Positions 1-10,337 are shown, numbered from the stretch's first letter. The stretch is 64,000 nucleotides of DNA from Adineta vaga (GCA_021613535.1 CP075493.1:14756001-14820000), one strand, 5' to 3'. The notes: generated by a model not told the origin, from the letters alone. Numbers and translations are program-made.

Positions 1-222
1 TAGATGAGATAAATATGCGATTAGTTTTTGGATATAGCCGCATTAATATTGCGATCCGCCATGATTGATACTCAGAAAAAAGATGGCGAAAATCATAATA
101 CATATCGATACTATTTTAAAGTTTTTCCCATCCATCTGTAAGACAATACATTTCGAAATGTCATATAAGTAAAACTACTTATTTTTTATATTTCAGATCA
201 TATTTTCATCAAATAAGTAAAA
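1..222. other. 5' flank of the first gene, no gene seen
   Basis: No coding signal was recognised. A pyrimidine-rich tract ending in tttcag lies just before the first ATG, so a 5'-UTR intron is possible. Confidence 0.3.
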
Positions 223-1882
223 ATGAATTTCGATAATTTATCACAATACTCTGAATCACCATATCTTATGATTGGATTGGATTTAGCAAATGAATTAGTG
301 AATCATTCGAATTTGTTCGGCATACAAAACTTATTCAATAGTATAGACGATTGTAAAAATTTCATTCAAAAACAATCAAATGATAAGAAAATTGTCGTTG
401 TTATTTCCGGACATATATCTTTTCCTGAAATAAACCAACTCGAAAGTCTTTTACAAACCGAAGCTATTTATCTATTCACTCAATCTAATAATCCTAAAGA
501 ACAATTGAAATGTGTCTATACAAAAATAACGACGAGACAGTTTTCCGAAATACTCGTGAAATTATTGAAAAAGTTTTGGTTTCTTTTCGGTTTAGCTATT
601 GTCGTAGTTTTCGCTGCTTTATTTCCTCGTATAGGTGCGTCTGGTGGACCACTCTATGCTGAGTATACTCTCAAATGGGGATGTGTTATCATCATTTTTT
701 TTCTTAGCGGTTTATCATTACCAACAAAAACGTTAAAGCACGAATTATTTCGTTTTCGTTTACATATCTTTACTCAAACGTTTAATCTTGTTTTTATTCC
801 ATTTACTGTCTTTGGAATCTGTTTATTACTGAGTGAGACATCATTCAATAAAATATTTATTGGTGGTATTATAACAATGGCTTGTACTTCGACGACAATT
901 TCAAGTAATGTAAGTATTTCAGAAAATAGTCTAGATAACAAGTGATGTGAGAGATCGTTTCTTTACATTTACATGCATCTTTATTGTATATCGGATATAT
1001 ACTAATGTAATATCTCCAATCGCACTATGATAATTTGAACTTTTCATTGTATATATACGAATAAAGGAAAGAAAATTTTGTCTCTAGGTGATAATGACAA
1101 AAAATGCTGGTGGAAATGAGCCGGCTGCCTTAGTCAATGCTGTCTTAGGTAATGTACTTGGTATAGTGGTATCACCTGCACTCATTTGGCTATTTATGTC
1201 AAATGCGAATCTGAATGTTCTAGAACAACCGTATCAATTGCAAGATTATTTAAATGTATTAATGAATTTAAGTATAACCGTACTTGTACCTATTATAGTT
1301 GGTCAAATAATTCATTTACTTTGGACAGAACAAATTACAAGGTTAAAAGAAAAATTTCATTTTACAGAATTAAATAGTCTATCATTATTGATCTTACTTT
1401 GGTCCGTTTTATGCGATTTATTTGGAAGTCAGGCATTTGAAAGTGTGAGAACGATTGATGTTTTAATAATTATTGTTCTTAATGCATCATTTTACATAAC
1501 GTTTTCTTTGATAGCAATGTTTCTTGCAAGATTACCTAATATTTTCATTTGTTGCAAACGAAACAAACATGGTGATAATCAACCATTATTAATAGAGTCA
1601 TATGAACATAAACAAAAGACATGTCTTGATCGATGGCGATTTTCCCGAGAAGATACTATAGCAATTATGTTTTGTGGCGCAACAAAAACAGTTGCAAAAG
1701 GCGTACCATTAATAAATGCTGTGAATTCAGCGAATAATCAAGGATTAATTGGTCTATTTGCACTACCATTGATATTTTATCATGTTGAACAATTAATAAT
1801 TGGTGCTATCGAAGTTTTTCTACTTCAAAAATGGTTGAAATCGAAATATGATGCAAATATTCAAGAACTTGTTCAGAAATAA
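223..1882 (+). CDS. SLC10A7-like solute carrier with an extra N-terminal domain
   Basis: Two exons, 223-909 and 1088-1882, joined in phase 0 across a 178-nt GT-AG intron (gtaagt ... tctctag), give about 493 residues. From about residue 115 the protein resembles SLC10A7, a bile-acid-transporter-like multi-pass membrane protein. Hydrophobic helices are separated by family-like motifs: 'SGLSLPTKTL', the crossing-over segment 'TKNAGGNEPAALVNA' right after the splice, and 'FCGATKTVAKGVPL' near the C-terminus. SLC10A7 is known as a regulator of calcium and Golgi homeostasis rather than a bile-acid carrier. The first ~115 residues are not part of that family. They resemble the N-terminus of the ART gene at 24138, with a 'VVVISGH' strand followed by an 'IYLFTQ' strand. 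The 3' end is duplicated at 9455. The gene appears intact and the ATG is the first in frame. Confidence 0.8.
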
Positions 1883-2265
1883 CACAAAATATTGACATTG
1901 CAAAGAAGATGAAAATGTCAGAAATGATATTCTTCACTTCTTTTCTAAAGTTTCAATCAGACGTTTCATCCTAGTTTTATTCTAACACTCTTTCTGGAAT
2001 TCATCATATAATTAAAAGTCTTTCGAATAGAAAAAAAGTTGAAAATATTTTTCAATTAAGATAAAAAAAGACTTTCTTTGCTTTACAGCTCTAAGTACAA
2101 TAAATGAAATATCACCATCGAAATGTTCAAGAGGTCGATAATCATCTCCATTTGCACTTTTTTAAATAAATGTTGATCCACTGACTGATGTAAATACTTT
2201 ACCTTTGAGTTTAGTGACATAGATACGTTGAATAGTTGAACTTGTTGTATCAACAATTACATATT
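1800..2265 (+). repeat. Segmental duplication, copy A (paralogue at 9455-9796)
   Basis: The last ~80 nt of the SLC10A7-like gene, its 3' flank and an antisense GNAT tail recur near 9455-9796 in the same order and orientation with high identity. Copy A carries about 120 nt extra after 'gatattcttca' (about 1934-2053), bounded by a short ttca repeat. Homology stops abruptly at 2265, where a GT-rich foldback begins. Confidence 0.8.
2105..2265 (-). pseudogene. GNAT acetyltransferase remnant, copy A (C-terminal tail only)
   Basis: Read on the minus strand, this encodes the same C-terminal tail as the better preserved relic at 9629-10337, including 'YRPLEHFDGDISF'. One in-frame stop is present in the tail (a TAA in the tttatttaaaaaa tract). 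The rest of the gene is absent because homology ends at the foldback at 2265. It cannot make an acetyltransferase. Confidence 0.65.
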
Positions 2266-2319
2266 TGAGGATGTGGGTGTGGGTATTAGACAGATGTAGT
2301 ACCCATACCCGCCCCTCAA
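2265..2319. repeat. GT-rich foldback (inverted repeat) element
   Basis: The left arm starts TTGAGGATGTGGGTGTGGGT and the right arm, reverse-complemented, starts TTGAGGGGCGGGTATGGG, with a spacer of about 15 nt. It is one member of a dispersed family in this window and sits exactly at the truncation point of the GNAT remnant. Confidence 0.7.
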
Positions 2320-2715
2320 AAGATCGACTTAAACTATGTACGTCAAGTTATTGGTTGTTTGCTTCGAAGAATTTACTCGGTCGAACAACACAATGGTAAA
2401 GTGATTATTGATGAACATTTTTAAAAGAACCTTATGAAATGTCATAATAATTTATTTGGCTTTTTTATTTTATTATGAAACTTTCTTTTGAAAAGAAATT
2501 CAATTTACGAATATTTTTGAAACTAGATCATAATAATCGACATACATCAGAAAGGTGACGTTTTGTGAATAATGAGTTCTAACTTTTTAGAAAACCGTTA
2601 GAGTAAATTACTAGATCTATCTTAATATAGACTTTGTAGAGCGTCTTAAGGCGTATCTTTTAAAAAAAAATCAAGATTCTATCATTTTTCTAAGCTGAGA
2701 TCTACGCAAAATACA

Positions 2716-3033
2716 GTGTTGCAAACATTTTGGGACACCCAGTATAAATGGGAAACGTTTCGAACATATTTATTATCACAAAAAAAAACAGGTAAGTTTA
2801 TGACTCAAAGAGAAGTTTGTGTGAACCTTGTTCAAGAAGGTATGATGGAAGATATTTATCCACAACTATTATTATCAGCAGAAATATTTCCGATTGCACC
2901 AATTAGTACGGTTATTGTGGAAAGAGATTTTTCTACAATAAATCGTGTTCTTACAAAATTGAGAAATTGATTAACAATTGAAGATGTAGAAGTTTTAAAC
3001 GAAGATACGAAAGAAGAAGTTATCAATCATTGA
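2716..3033 (+). pseudogene. hAT-superfamily transposase remnant (C-terminal dimerisation region)
   Basis: The reading frame carries the hallmark hAT C-terminal segment: 'PIAPISTVIVERDFSTIN' followed by 'RVLTKLRN', matching the conserved pattern of a Ser/Ala pair, E-R-x-F-S and a K-x-R-N end. The frame then meets a TGA at 2968-2970 and continues in the same frame with 'LTIEDVEVLNED' to a second stop near 3033, which is normal family sequence after R-N. Catalytic-domain sequence upstream is missing. This is a dead 3' fragment of a domesticated-type or DNA-transposon hAT gene. No terminal inverted repeats were identified. Confidence 0.7.
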
Positions 3034-3644
3034 AAAAATGTCACATCACATCCTTTAGCAGTTTGAGTTACATAATGTTCGTTTTTGTTATTTTGATATT
3101 TTTCATTGTTTTTATTGTCGCTTGTTGATACAAAGTTTTTTCTTATGTATTTATTTTTTATATTTTATTTGTAGATTTTGCGTGCATCATTTGAATAAAT
3201 GAAATGAAAAAACTGATTTTTACACAATTTACAAACTATTTCTTATGAAAATATGTACATTATGAACTAGATAACCTTTAGATTACACTTTTAAATATGA
3301 AGTAAGGCGTGTGTTGTGTTCTTTTTTATTATGTCAGCACTTGTGTACCGTAACGTACTTTTCATACGGACGTTGTATAAGATTTCACAAAAAACACGCT
3401 GAATCGTTCTTTCTAAACGCACAGAACGGAAAGTGAGAAAAAAGAAACACATTACTTTTCTTCCCTTTAAATACGAGAGCATTTTTACTTCGTGAAGGTT
3501 GTTCTCGGACCATCAGCGGCACACGTAATTATCATTTTTTTATTTGATTATTTTTTTAGATACAACATAACAATTTTATGATATATATTTCTGCTGAGAA
3601 ACAAACGAATTATTTGAAAATGTAAGCATCAAAACAACAAAAAA
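3034..3644. other. Intergenic, no gene recognised
   Basis: AT-rich sequence. A 63-codon minus-strand open frame at 3291-3482 has no recognisable domain and is considered spurious. Confidence 0.4.
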
Positions 3645-3919
3645 CAACGCGTCATCATTGTCCCTGGAGGAGTTGAGAAAAGCACAGGTTATAAAGAGAT
3701 CGAACAACTGTTGGCAGACAAATCTATTTCCAACAACAGTCTTATTCCTCTTGGTAATCGAGATTTAAAACGTGGTCAATATCTCTGAGTGAAATTAGAC
3801 TCTCCATCGAATGAATATGTTCTTCAGTCAGATACATCATCAGCAGAAAGATCGCTTGTACTACCGGTGAAATTAAACAGAAGTACGGAGATCAGCTAGA
3901 TATTCTCATTAACAGCACC
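3645..3919 (+). pseudogene. Short-chain dehydrogenase/reductase (carbonyl-reductase-like) remnant
   Basis: A degraded Rossmann-fold N-terminus is readable in two frames. The first frame gives 'RVIIVPGGVEKSTGYKEI', which corresponds to the V-T-G-G-x-x-x-G-I-G nucleotide-binding loop, then 'LGNRDLKRGQ' (the R-D cofactor-selecting turn). A TGA follows at about 3786. The same frame resumes until about 3868, and a +1 shift then gives 'TGEIKQKYGDQLDILIN', corresponding to the classical SDR 'LDILINNA' strand. The catalytic half is missing. The glycine loop is damaged, one stop and one frameshift are present, so it is non-functional. Confidence 0.6.
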
Positions 3920-4029
3920 CTTCTTTTCTGACGTTTCCCAAAACTGAATAACGGTAAGACCGGTCGGACTGAAATTTTTACTAACAATACAGAATGAAAA
4001 TTGATTAGATACGTGTTTCAGCAAAAATT

Positions 4030-4130
4030 TACTTCTTGAGTCATCTTCATTGTGTTACGAAAAACTTCACCTCGATCGAGTGAAATTTCAAGAAGTTATC
4101 CTCAGGACAATGTGAAGATTTATCTCAGAA
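4030..4130. repeat. Imperfect palindrome centred on CTCGATCGAG
   Basis: Arms of about 45 nt on each side of the perfect 10-bp centre (4071-4080) share blocks such as gaagatgactcaagaa/gaagatttatctcagaa and acaatg. It may be a decayed foldback element and lies within a ~1.3 kb gene-free stretch. No coding signal was seen. Confidence 0.4.
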
Positions 4131-5068
4131 AACGATTTTGACGAAAACGTAAAATGAATGTTTGAAGTGCATCTTAAGATCGACAAAAATTGAGAATCGA
4201 TTTTTTCATAGTTTTCTACATAATTCGTTGCAATGGTCAACATTACCGTATTATGAGACTTACAAAGATCTTTTCAATGTGTTTCGTCAAAGCTAGTAGT
4301 TGATTCCCTAACAAGACTACCTGCCTCCCACTCGTTAATCATATCTGTCAACTCATTTCCCTCTCTTTCGAGTGGTTCTTGCTTTCGTAAATAATAAAAT
4401 TTGCACTAGACAACAGATGTGGCAGTCGTAATCTTACACTCCCACTTGTTTACCCAATGCTTATGAACTGACCCATAGGAGTACAGTGTTTTGCCAGAAA
4501 ACGAAAAACGAATTAACAGACCGATGCATTAAATATCGTGCTTGCAAAAATTCTTCTCTAAGTTCCATGAAGCCTATTGCAACGCCGATCGAAAGAACAA
4601 TGTCTACCCTATCATACTGATGAACAAAACATTAAGGTTTTTTTTTCAAAATTTTCATAAAAAAAGAGAGATTAGTCTTCACCGATTTTTTAACGTTTAA
4701 AACACGAAACTAGACACTGAGAATCTGTTTTGTAAACTAAAACATCGTTACAATATGGCGAACAATCTTGGGCTAAGAACTTTTTTTGGGGCGAGGGAGG
4801 GGACACTAGGTGCACGGTATTCTTTAATTTCTGCATGTGCAAATCGACGCGTTGGTACAAGGATCTAAAAACCTCAGTGGTAGATAATCCCATCGCTTGG
4901 CGAGAATCTACAAAACGAGTAACTAGAAATTAATTATGCATAAAAGGTATATTCAATTGTTTGCATTCGCATACAAGAAGAGAGAAGGGAGCTACCTCAA
5001 GGTCTAAACTTTAAGTTGCGTGGCATTCATGTTGCTTTATACACACCAAAATTTGGATACAATGATAT
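4131..5068. other. Intergenic, no gene recognised
   Basis: No domain is recognisable on either strand. The 67-codon minus-strand frame at 4690-4893 is not supported. Confidence 0.35.
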
Positions 5069-5080
5069 ATATATATAAAG
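5069..5080 (+). promoter_or_regulatory. Possible TATA box for the epimerase gene
   Basis: A tatatatataaag run lies about 140 nt upstream of the ATG at 5218. The assignment rests on position and sequence only. Confidence 0.3.
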
Positions 5081-5217
5081 GTGAAAAAATCACAAACATG
5101 TGTTATCATATTTTTAGATTAGTTTTTCAAATCGCTAAGCTTGCAAATTCTAATTTCTGCTTTACAACTCGATTAAGCTGTCAGTGGTCACTCTCTTAAA
5201 AGTATTTATCAATCAAA

Positions 5218-6111
5218 ATGCGCGTCTTCGTAACAGGTGCCGCTGGCTTCATCGGTCGTGCCGTCGTTCAAGAACTTCTTAACAATGGTCATCAAGTGCT
5301 TGGTCTCGCTCGTAGTGATGCATCTGTCGAGATTATCACTAAAGCCGGTGCAGAACCTCATCAGGGAGACTTGGAAGATATCGAGAGCCTTAAGAGTGGT
5401 GCAAGAATTGCTGATGGTGTCATTCACCTGGCCTTCATCCACGACTTCAGCGACTATGCAAAAGCCGCAGCGGTCGATAGAGCGGCCATTGAAGCTATGG
5501 GGGAAGTGATGGCTGGCACAGGAAAGCCACTCGTCATCGCTTCTGGCACGATGATTGTGGTCAAGGGAAAACTCGCGACAGAGGATACCGAACCTGACCG
5601 AAGCTCACCCTTTGCCGAACGTGCGCGGTCTGCAGATTTGGTCTACACACTGTCAAAGGAAAAGAAAATACGCGGTTCGGTGATCCGACTGCCACCTACG
5701 GTCCACGGCGCAGAAGATAAAGGATTTATTCCCATGTTGATCAATGCAGCACGTCAAAAAGGCTTTGTCACTTATGTCGGTGATGGTTCAGCTCGATGGC
5801 CCACCGTTCATCGATTAGATGCTGCGGTTCTATTCCGTCTCGCATTGGAAAAAGGCACCGCTGGTGCGACCTACCAAGCCGTTGCTGAACAAGGCGTACC
5901 GACCAAAGACATCATGACTGTCATCGGCAAACATCTCCGACTGCCTGTCGAAGCTAAACCTTTGAACGAAGCTGTCGAGGCTATTGGTTTCTTAGCGCAT
6001 GTAGTCGGTTCGGACAATCCCACCTCAAGTGAGAAGACCCAGAAAGAACTGGGATGGCACCCCACTCAACCTAAATTGCTTGCCGACATGGAAGCGAACT
6101 ATTTCTCTTAG
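5218..6111 (+). CDS. NAD(P)-dependent epimerase/dehydratase (atypical extended SDR), candidate HGT
   Basis: An intronless gene of 297 codons starting at ATG 5218. The N-terminus 'MRVFVTGAAGFIGRAVV' is a textbook extended-SDR dinucleotide-binding motif (T-G-x-x-G-x-x-G, residues 7-13). It is followed by 'GLARSD', then an acidic 'GDLED' and 'GVIHLAF', which matches the V-I-H-L-A-[FAG] strand of epimerases. 'RLPPTVHG' and 'FIPMLINAAR' are typical of bacterial and fungal atypical SDRs of this group. A YxxxK (Y-T-L-S-K) occurs near the expected site, but many relatives lack a canonical catalytic tyrosine, so activity and substrate are unknown. GC content and codon choice are visibly richer than in neighbouring genes, there are no introns, and it lies among gene debris. 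Capture from bacteria or fungi is an inference. Confidence 0.85.
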   Translation: MRVFVTGAAGFIGRAVVQELLNNGHQVLGLARSDASVEIITKAGAEPHQGDLEDIESLKSGARIADGVIHLAFIHDFSDYAKAAAVDRAAIEAMGEVMAGTGKPLVIASGTMIVVKGKLATEDTEPDRSSPFAERARSADLVYTLSKEKKIRGSVIRLPPTVHGAEDKGFIPMLINAARQKGFVTYVGDGSARWPTVHRLDAAVLFRLALEKGTAGATYQAVAEQGVPTKDIMTVIGKHLRLPVEAKPLNEAVEAIGFLAHVVGSDNPTSSEKTQKELGWHPTQPKLLADMEANYFS

Positions 6112-6939
6112 GAGATGAAATCGAAATATTCCTCATGAAGAAGAATGCTTTTATGTACTGACGTTGACAATTTTTTAGCACAGAAAAAAATACGTGTGAA
6201 ATATAAGTTCTACTATGAATCGGCTTTTGTTCAGTAGCACGATCAAATCATTTTTAGAGTTTAGAAATTCTTATATCATTGTTTTCTTTATTGCATATCT
6301 CATAATGTGTTTAACAAATTCAAGGCGATGTCGCCTACCGATGGGTGACACTATAGTTTAGCGAGAAATTGTATAGAAAAGAACTTTCTTTTGCTTCTTT
6401 CTTCAGCAAGAGGTAGAATATAAGATGTCATTTCTCCTGTCTTTATTACTTTATTTGAATCCTTTATTCTATATAGTACAATGCTTATGATTAAAATATT
6501 GGAGACAAAAACAGTTTATCACAGTCAGAATATAATGACACTAAAAAAGGACTCCGCACTTTATAATGAATGCAAAATCTTTTTTTAATTTTGTATGATC
6601 AAGGTTTTGCCCGAAACCCTTTTGAAAATTCGATTAAAAATGGTTTCGTTGAAATTCATTTTTTGCATTTCAGTCCAAGGAATTTGTATTCAACACGTCC
6701 TGAAATACAATATCATGTTATTTGAACTGCTCTACTTCGCTGTTTTCTTTGACTTTCGTCAAAAAATTGCAATAAATGTTAACGATGATAATTAATAAAA
6801 TTTTGAGAGTCAGGGTAGTTAACATTGAATAACATTCAATGGCATGAGTTTTTATGTAAATCATTAAATAATGACGATAGATCTTATACTAATTTGTAAT
6901 GGAAAGTAAAGAAACTTGTTTGTGAATTCTATTTGATGT
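6112..6939. other. Intergenic; distal part belongs to the tRNA-Asn duplication
   Basis: No protein domain is visible. From about 6825 onward the sequence is related to 20086 onward. Confidence 0.4.
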
Positions 6940-7130
6940 GCTCTTGTAGCGTAAGTGGTAAATGCATCCGGCCGTTAACTGGAAGACAGGTGGTTCGAGT
7001 CCACTCGGGAACGTCTTTTTTTCTTTTTTACATAATTATATTTGACATTATGATGAAAATGATTGCAATATTGCGAAAGTTTTCATCAGTTATTATCAAA
7101 TAATATCTCTGATCTCTCGATAAATAATAT
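6825..7130 (+). repeat. Segmental duplication containing tRNA-Asn, copy A (paralogue at 20086-20640)
   Basis: Flanks on both sides of the tRNA recur 13.3 kb downstream in the same orientation, for example 'gtgaattctatttgatgtg' before the tRNA and 'tacataattatatttgacat' after it. Copy B has insertions in both flanks. Confidence 0.8.
6940..7013 (+). tRNA. tRNA-Asn (GUU)
   Basis: A 74-nt cloverleaf. The acceptor arms are GCTCTTG/CGGGAAC (one C-A mismatch), the D stem is GCGT/ATGC, the anticodon stem is TCCGG/CTGGA with loop CCGTTAA, and the T arm is GGTGG-TTCGAGT-CCACT, with a G discriminator. The anticodon GTT gives Asn. Box A (tagcgtaagtgg) and box B (ggttcgagtcc) are intact, and an oligo-T pol III terminator follows. 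Position 33 is C instead of the near-universal U. The acceptor mismatch suggests this copy may be decaying relative to the one at 20242. Confidence 0.85.
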
Positions 7131-7531
7131 CAGTTATGTAGAACTGATAACGATTATATGACTTTCGTTTTTCTGTGTGTGTAAAAGTGCAAGATATGAT
7201 CTTGAATGGACGATGGTTCCAGACAAATTTATCTATTATTTAAAGAGTTAACTTAATTTTTCTGTAAAACCTTCATCTAATCATTTTAAATTACAGCAAA
7301 TTATTTTTCATTCTTCTGTTATGCTCCAAACAGACTAAAAAGGTTAATACTGAGTTAACCAGTACGATTCGTATTGCTATGAAAAACACCAATCATCTTT
7401 CTTAATTTAGCATTCATTTTTCTATCACATGATTGATCATCATTTAGACAATGGTCCACTAGACATTGTATTGTGTAATATGTATGTCTATTTTTTTCAT
7501 AAAATAATTCGCTTTCATTACTTTTTACGAA
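7014..7531. other. Intergenic, no gene recognised
   Basis: It holds the pol III T-run at 7016-7022 and the end of the duplicated block. Nothing else was recognised. Confidence 0.4.
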
Positions 7532-9047
7532 ATGAATGGACCGATTAAATTACTGGACTTACTAGATGAGTTAATTTTATTCATACTGAATAAAGTTAAA
7601 CCTACTGTATTTTTACTTTCTTCTATGATTAAAATTGATAATAAGCGTTTAAAATCGCTTGTTTTTCATAAAAATCATTTAATTGATTTAACTTTTGATT
7701 ATTATCCATCATCACATAAATCCATTATTGATAGTTTTTACACTGATGTTATGTCATGTATTATAAGTAACATTCACTCACTAACATTAAACATGCATCA
7801 TATTTCCAGTATCAATCATCTTGTTGAAACATATTCAAATGGAATTCTTACACATTAGGTAAAGTATTATTGAATCGAATAGTTGAATCTCTGATTGAGT
7901 ATCGATTTCGTATATGAAGGATTATATTATTTTTATTTCTATTTTAACTTATAGGCAATGCTCTTCATGGTGTGTTTCGATTTTCTCATCTATTCCCGAA
8001 TTTTCTGTATTTGATAAAGGTAAATATGGTCATATTCTATGTACATTTGTTCATTCATCAATAATTCAAACAATAAAGTCATTCGAATTAGATGAAGATT
8101 GTACATTAACAGACATCATTAATGAAAATAATTTATTGATGAAAAATTCGAATAATTTAACTGATATTCGAATATCATTACATCAATATGAACATTTTAT
8201 TTGTTTATTAAATCAATTTGGTTCACAATTGCATACACTTATCATAAGCATGATGTATGTTAATTTGATATCAAATGCTCCTTTAATTGAATCGTTAAAG
8301 AATATCTCATGTCCAAATTTAAAATAATTAACAATTAAAACCTCTTTCTTTCTGTTATAAAAAAATTATCAAATATTGAATATTTATCATTATTTTTAGC
8401 TGTTAGTTTCGAAGAATCTGGACATAATCAATTTATTGATGGATTTCATTTAAAAAAAAGATATTATTTCATATATGTCTCATTTACGACAATTTCATTT
8501 TCATATTCGTTCAATATTAAAAAATGCTGCTCAAATACAAATTAATACAATTCGTCAGAGTTTTATGAATTATCAGCAGTCTTTTGATTGTATTTCAAGT
8601 CGTTTTCCATTCTTTAATGATGATAAGAAATGTTTGATGGTAACTAAATTATTGCTTTATGATAATATTCAAGCATTTGAAAGTCATTTCTTTAAATGTG
8701 TTTCTCATGCTTTGCCTAATCTTCGACCACTTGATGTAATCAATGGGCTTAAACAACAAGAGAAAACAGATATGATCATAGATAATCTTCGATTTCCTTA
8801 ATTAAAAACTCTGATTTTATTTGATATAATTTTAGATTATGCTGAACAACTATTATGTCGAGCTGATCTTCCATATCTTGTTGAGTTAGCTATTGATAAT
8901 GATATTTTATTAACAATAATCGATCAAAACCAACAGAGAACTAGAGATAATTGTTCTCATGTTGAAGTTTTACGAACTTTACAATCGTCATTTGATGTAT
9001 CGAAAGAAATTCAAAACTTCTTTCCATTATATTGTAAGGACTATTGA
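7532..9047 (+). pseudogene. F-box/LRR-like protein pseudogene of a bdelloid-type family
   Basis: The start 'MNGPIKLLDLLDELILFI' resembles the L-P-x-E-I-L/I start of an F-box. Successive segments in shifting frames follow (7532-7858, about 7951-8327, 8475-8801, then on to 9047). They keep the family's layout, including a 'HFFKCVSHALPNLRPLDV' segment like the repeated 'EHEFFxRIxxxFPxL' element of rotifer F-box proteins, then 'LKTLILFDIILDYAEQLL' and a final 'FPLYCKDY'. At least one internal stop (TAA near 8801) and several frame changes without good splice sites prevent one continuous protein. F-box proteins act as SCF ubiquitin-ligase adaptors; this copy looks dead. An intact relative is at 56239-58131. 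Confidence 0.55.
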
Positions 9048-9454
9048 AAAATTCGTTTAAGACGAAAAAAGATTCTGTTTTGTCGAATATACTAACGAAA
9101 AATCTATTCATTTGCATTCAAAGATATTAAACAACCGTTATCATTTAAGTCAATCAAATATGTAATCTGAATGTGAGATTAAAGAAAAAGCTTTCAGAGT
9201 AATTCCTAGTATAAGCTTTGAAATGTAAAACAAATTTAAATTAGTGTGTTATTGCGAAGAACTTTAATGTTTAGCATCGATTATTAAGACGTATTATCAT
9301 TTGTTAATGATGTTCTAAAAGTGTTAACAAGTTTGTAGAGAGTAAAGATAAATCTGATCTATAAATATGGTTCTCTCATTTGCAATATCATCCTTTCACA
9401 CGCTGACGCTTCACAAAATTAGGTAGTTCTAGGAATCACACACATTTTTTATTA
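9048..9454. other. Intergenic, no gene recognised
   Basis: AT-rich, with no domain seen on either strand. Confidence 0.35.
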
Positions 9455-9534
9455 GTGCTATCGAAGTTTTTCTACTTCAAAAATGGTTGAAATCGAAATA
9501 TGAAGCAAATATTCAAGAACTTGTTGAGAAATAA
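9455..9534 (+). pseudogene. SLC10A7-like 3' tail, copy B (body missing)
   Basis: These ~26 codons, with 'FLLQKWLKSKYEANIQELVEK' readable up to its TAA, are near-identical to the C-terminus of the gene at 223-1882. All upstream coding sequence is absent, so this is only a breakpoint relic. Confidence 0.75.
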
Positions 9535-9796
9535 CACAAAACATTGAAATTGCAAAGAAGGTGAAAATGTCAAAAATGATATTCTTCAATTAAGATAAAA
9601 AATACTTTGTTTTACAAATAAAGTACAATAAATGAAATATCACCATCGAAATGTTCAAGAGGTCGATAATCATCTCCATTTGCATTTTTTGAAATAAATG
9701 TTGATCCACTGACTGATGTAGATACTTTACCTTTGAGTTTAGTGACATAGATATGTTGAATAGTTGAACTTGTTGTATCAACAATTACATATTTAA
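9455..9796 (+). repeat. Segmental duplication, copy B (paralogue at 1800-2265)
   Basis: It carries the last codons of the SLC10A7-like gene and the antisense GNAT tail. Homology to copy A stops on the left at about 9455, inside the transporter reading frame. Confidence 0.8.
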
Positions 9797-10337
9797 ATCC
9801 TCGATGACGAACGTGATCAGGAAAAACTTGATTGAGTTTCGTTCCTAAACCTATACAAAAAAAACGCATTGAGCCAAACATAAAAGACAATCGTCCGACA
9901 TGAGTCATTCGTTAAACAATGATAGGTTGATTATTATTTAGTATCGAACTATTTCCCCTTGGTTAATTGAAAAAAAAAACATCTCTGTTCATAATCTTTC
10001 ATAAAACATCGCTCTGATTGTTGCATCAATTCCATAATTGGATCAATTTGTTTGTTGCTCTAGTGTTGAACGTCTTTGCATCAACGCCTAGTACAATACC
10101 ATGAATTTCATTTGTTTGTTTATGTCGAGCAATGATAGATAAGTTTACATCGAAAATGGCTTTGATAGGAAAAGTGCTTCGAAAAAGAATTCTTCGTATA
10201 AGTTACTTTCATATATAATTCATATATGGATTATCCTTTGTGAATGTATGAGCAAGAAAAGTTGCACATTCGATACAATCTTTCTCTTGTAGAATTTCAT
10301 AAGTGTAGCTTTCGTCTTGATCGATAATTTTAGACAT
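9629..10337 (-). pseudogene. GNAT-family acetyltransferase pseudogene, copy B
   Basis: The minus-strand ATG at 10337 opens a frame beginning 'MSKIIDQDESYTYEIL' and continuing to 'TFTKDNPYMNY', which resembles the N-terminus of rotifer GNAT-like proteins. A TGA stops it after about 43 codons. Downstream pieces in other frames include 'ARHKQTNEIHGIVLGVDAK' (the central beta strand region) and, after a plausible acceptor, 'GLGTKLNQVF' with 'YVIVDTTSS', 'IYVTKLKGKV' and 'YRPLEHFDGDISF'. The G-x-G-T/x acetyl-CoA loop is recognisable in 'GLGTKL'. Several stops and frame changes make it non-functional. Substrate class unknown. Confidence 0.65.

Noticed and set aside
3291-3482. 63-codon minus-strand open frame
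   Set aside because: No domain or context, overlapping AT-rich sequence.
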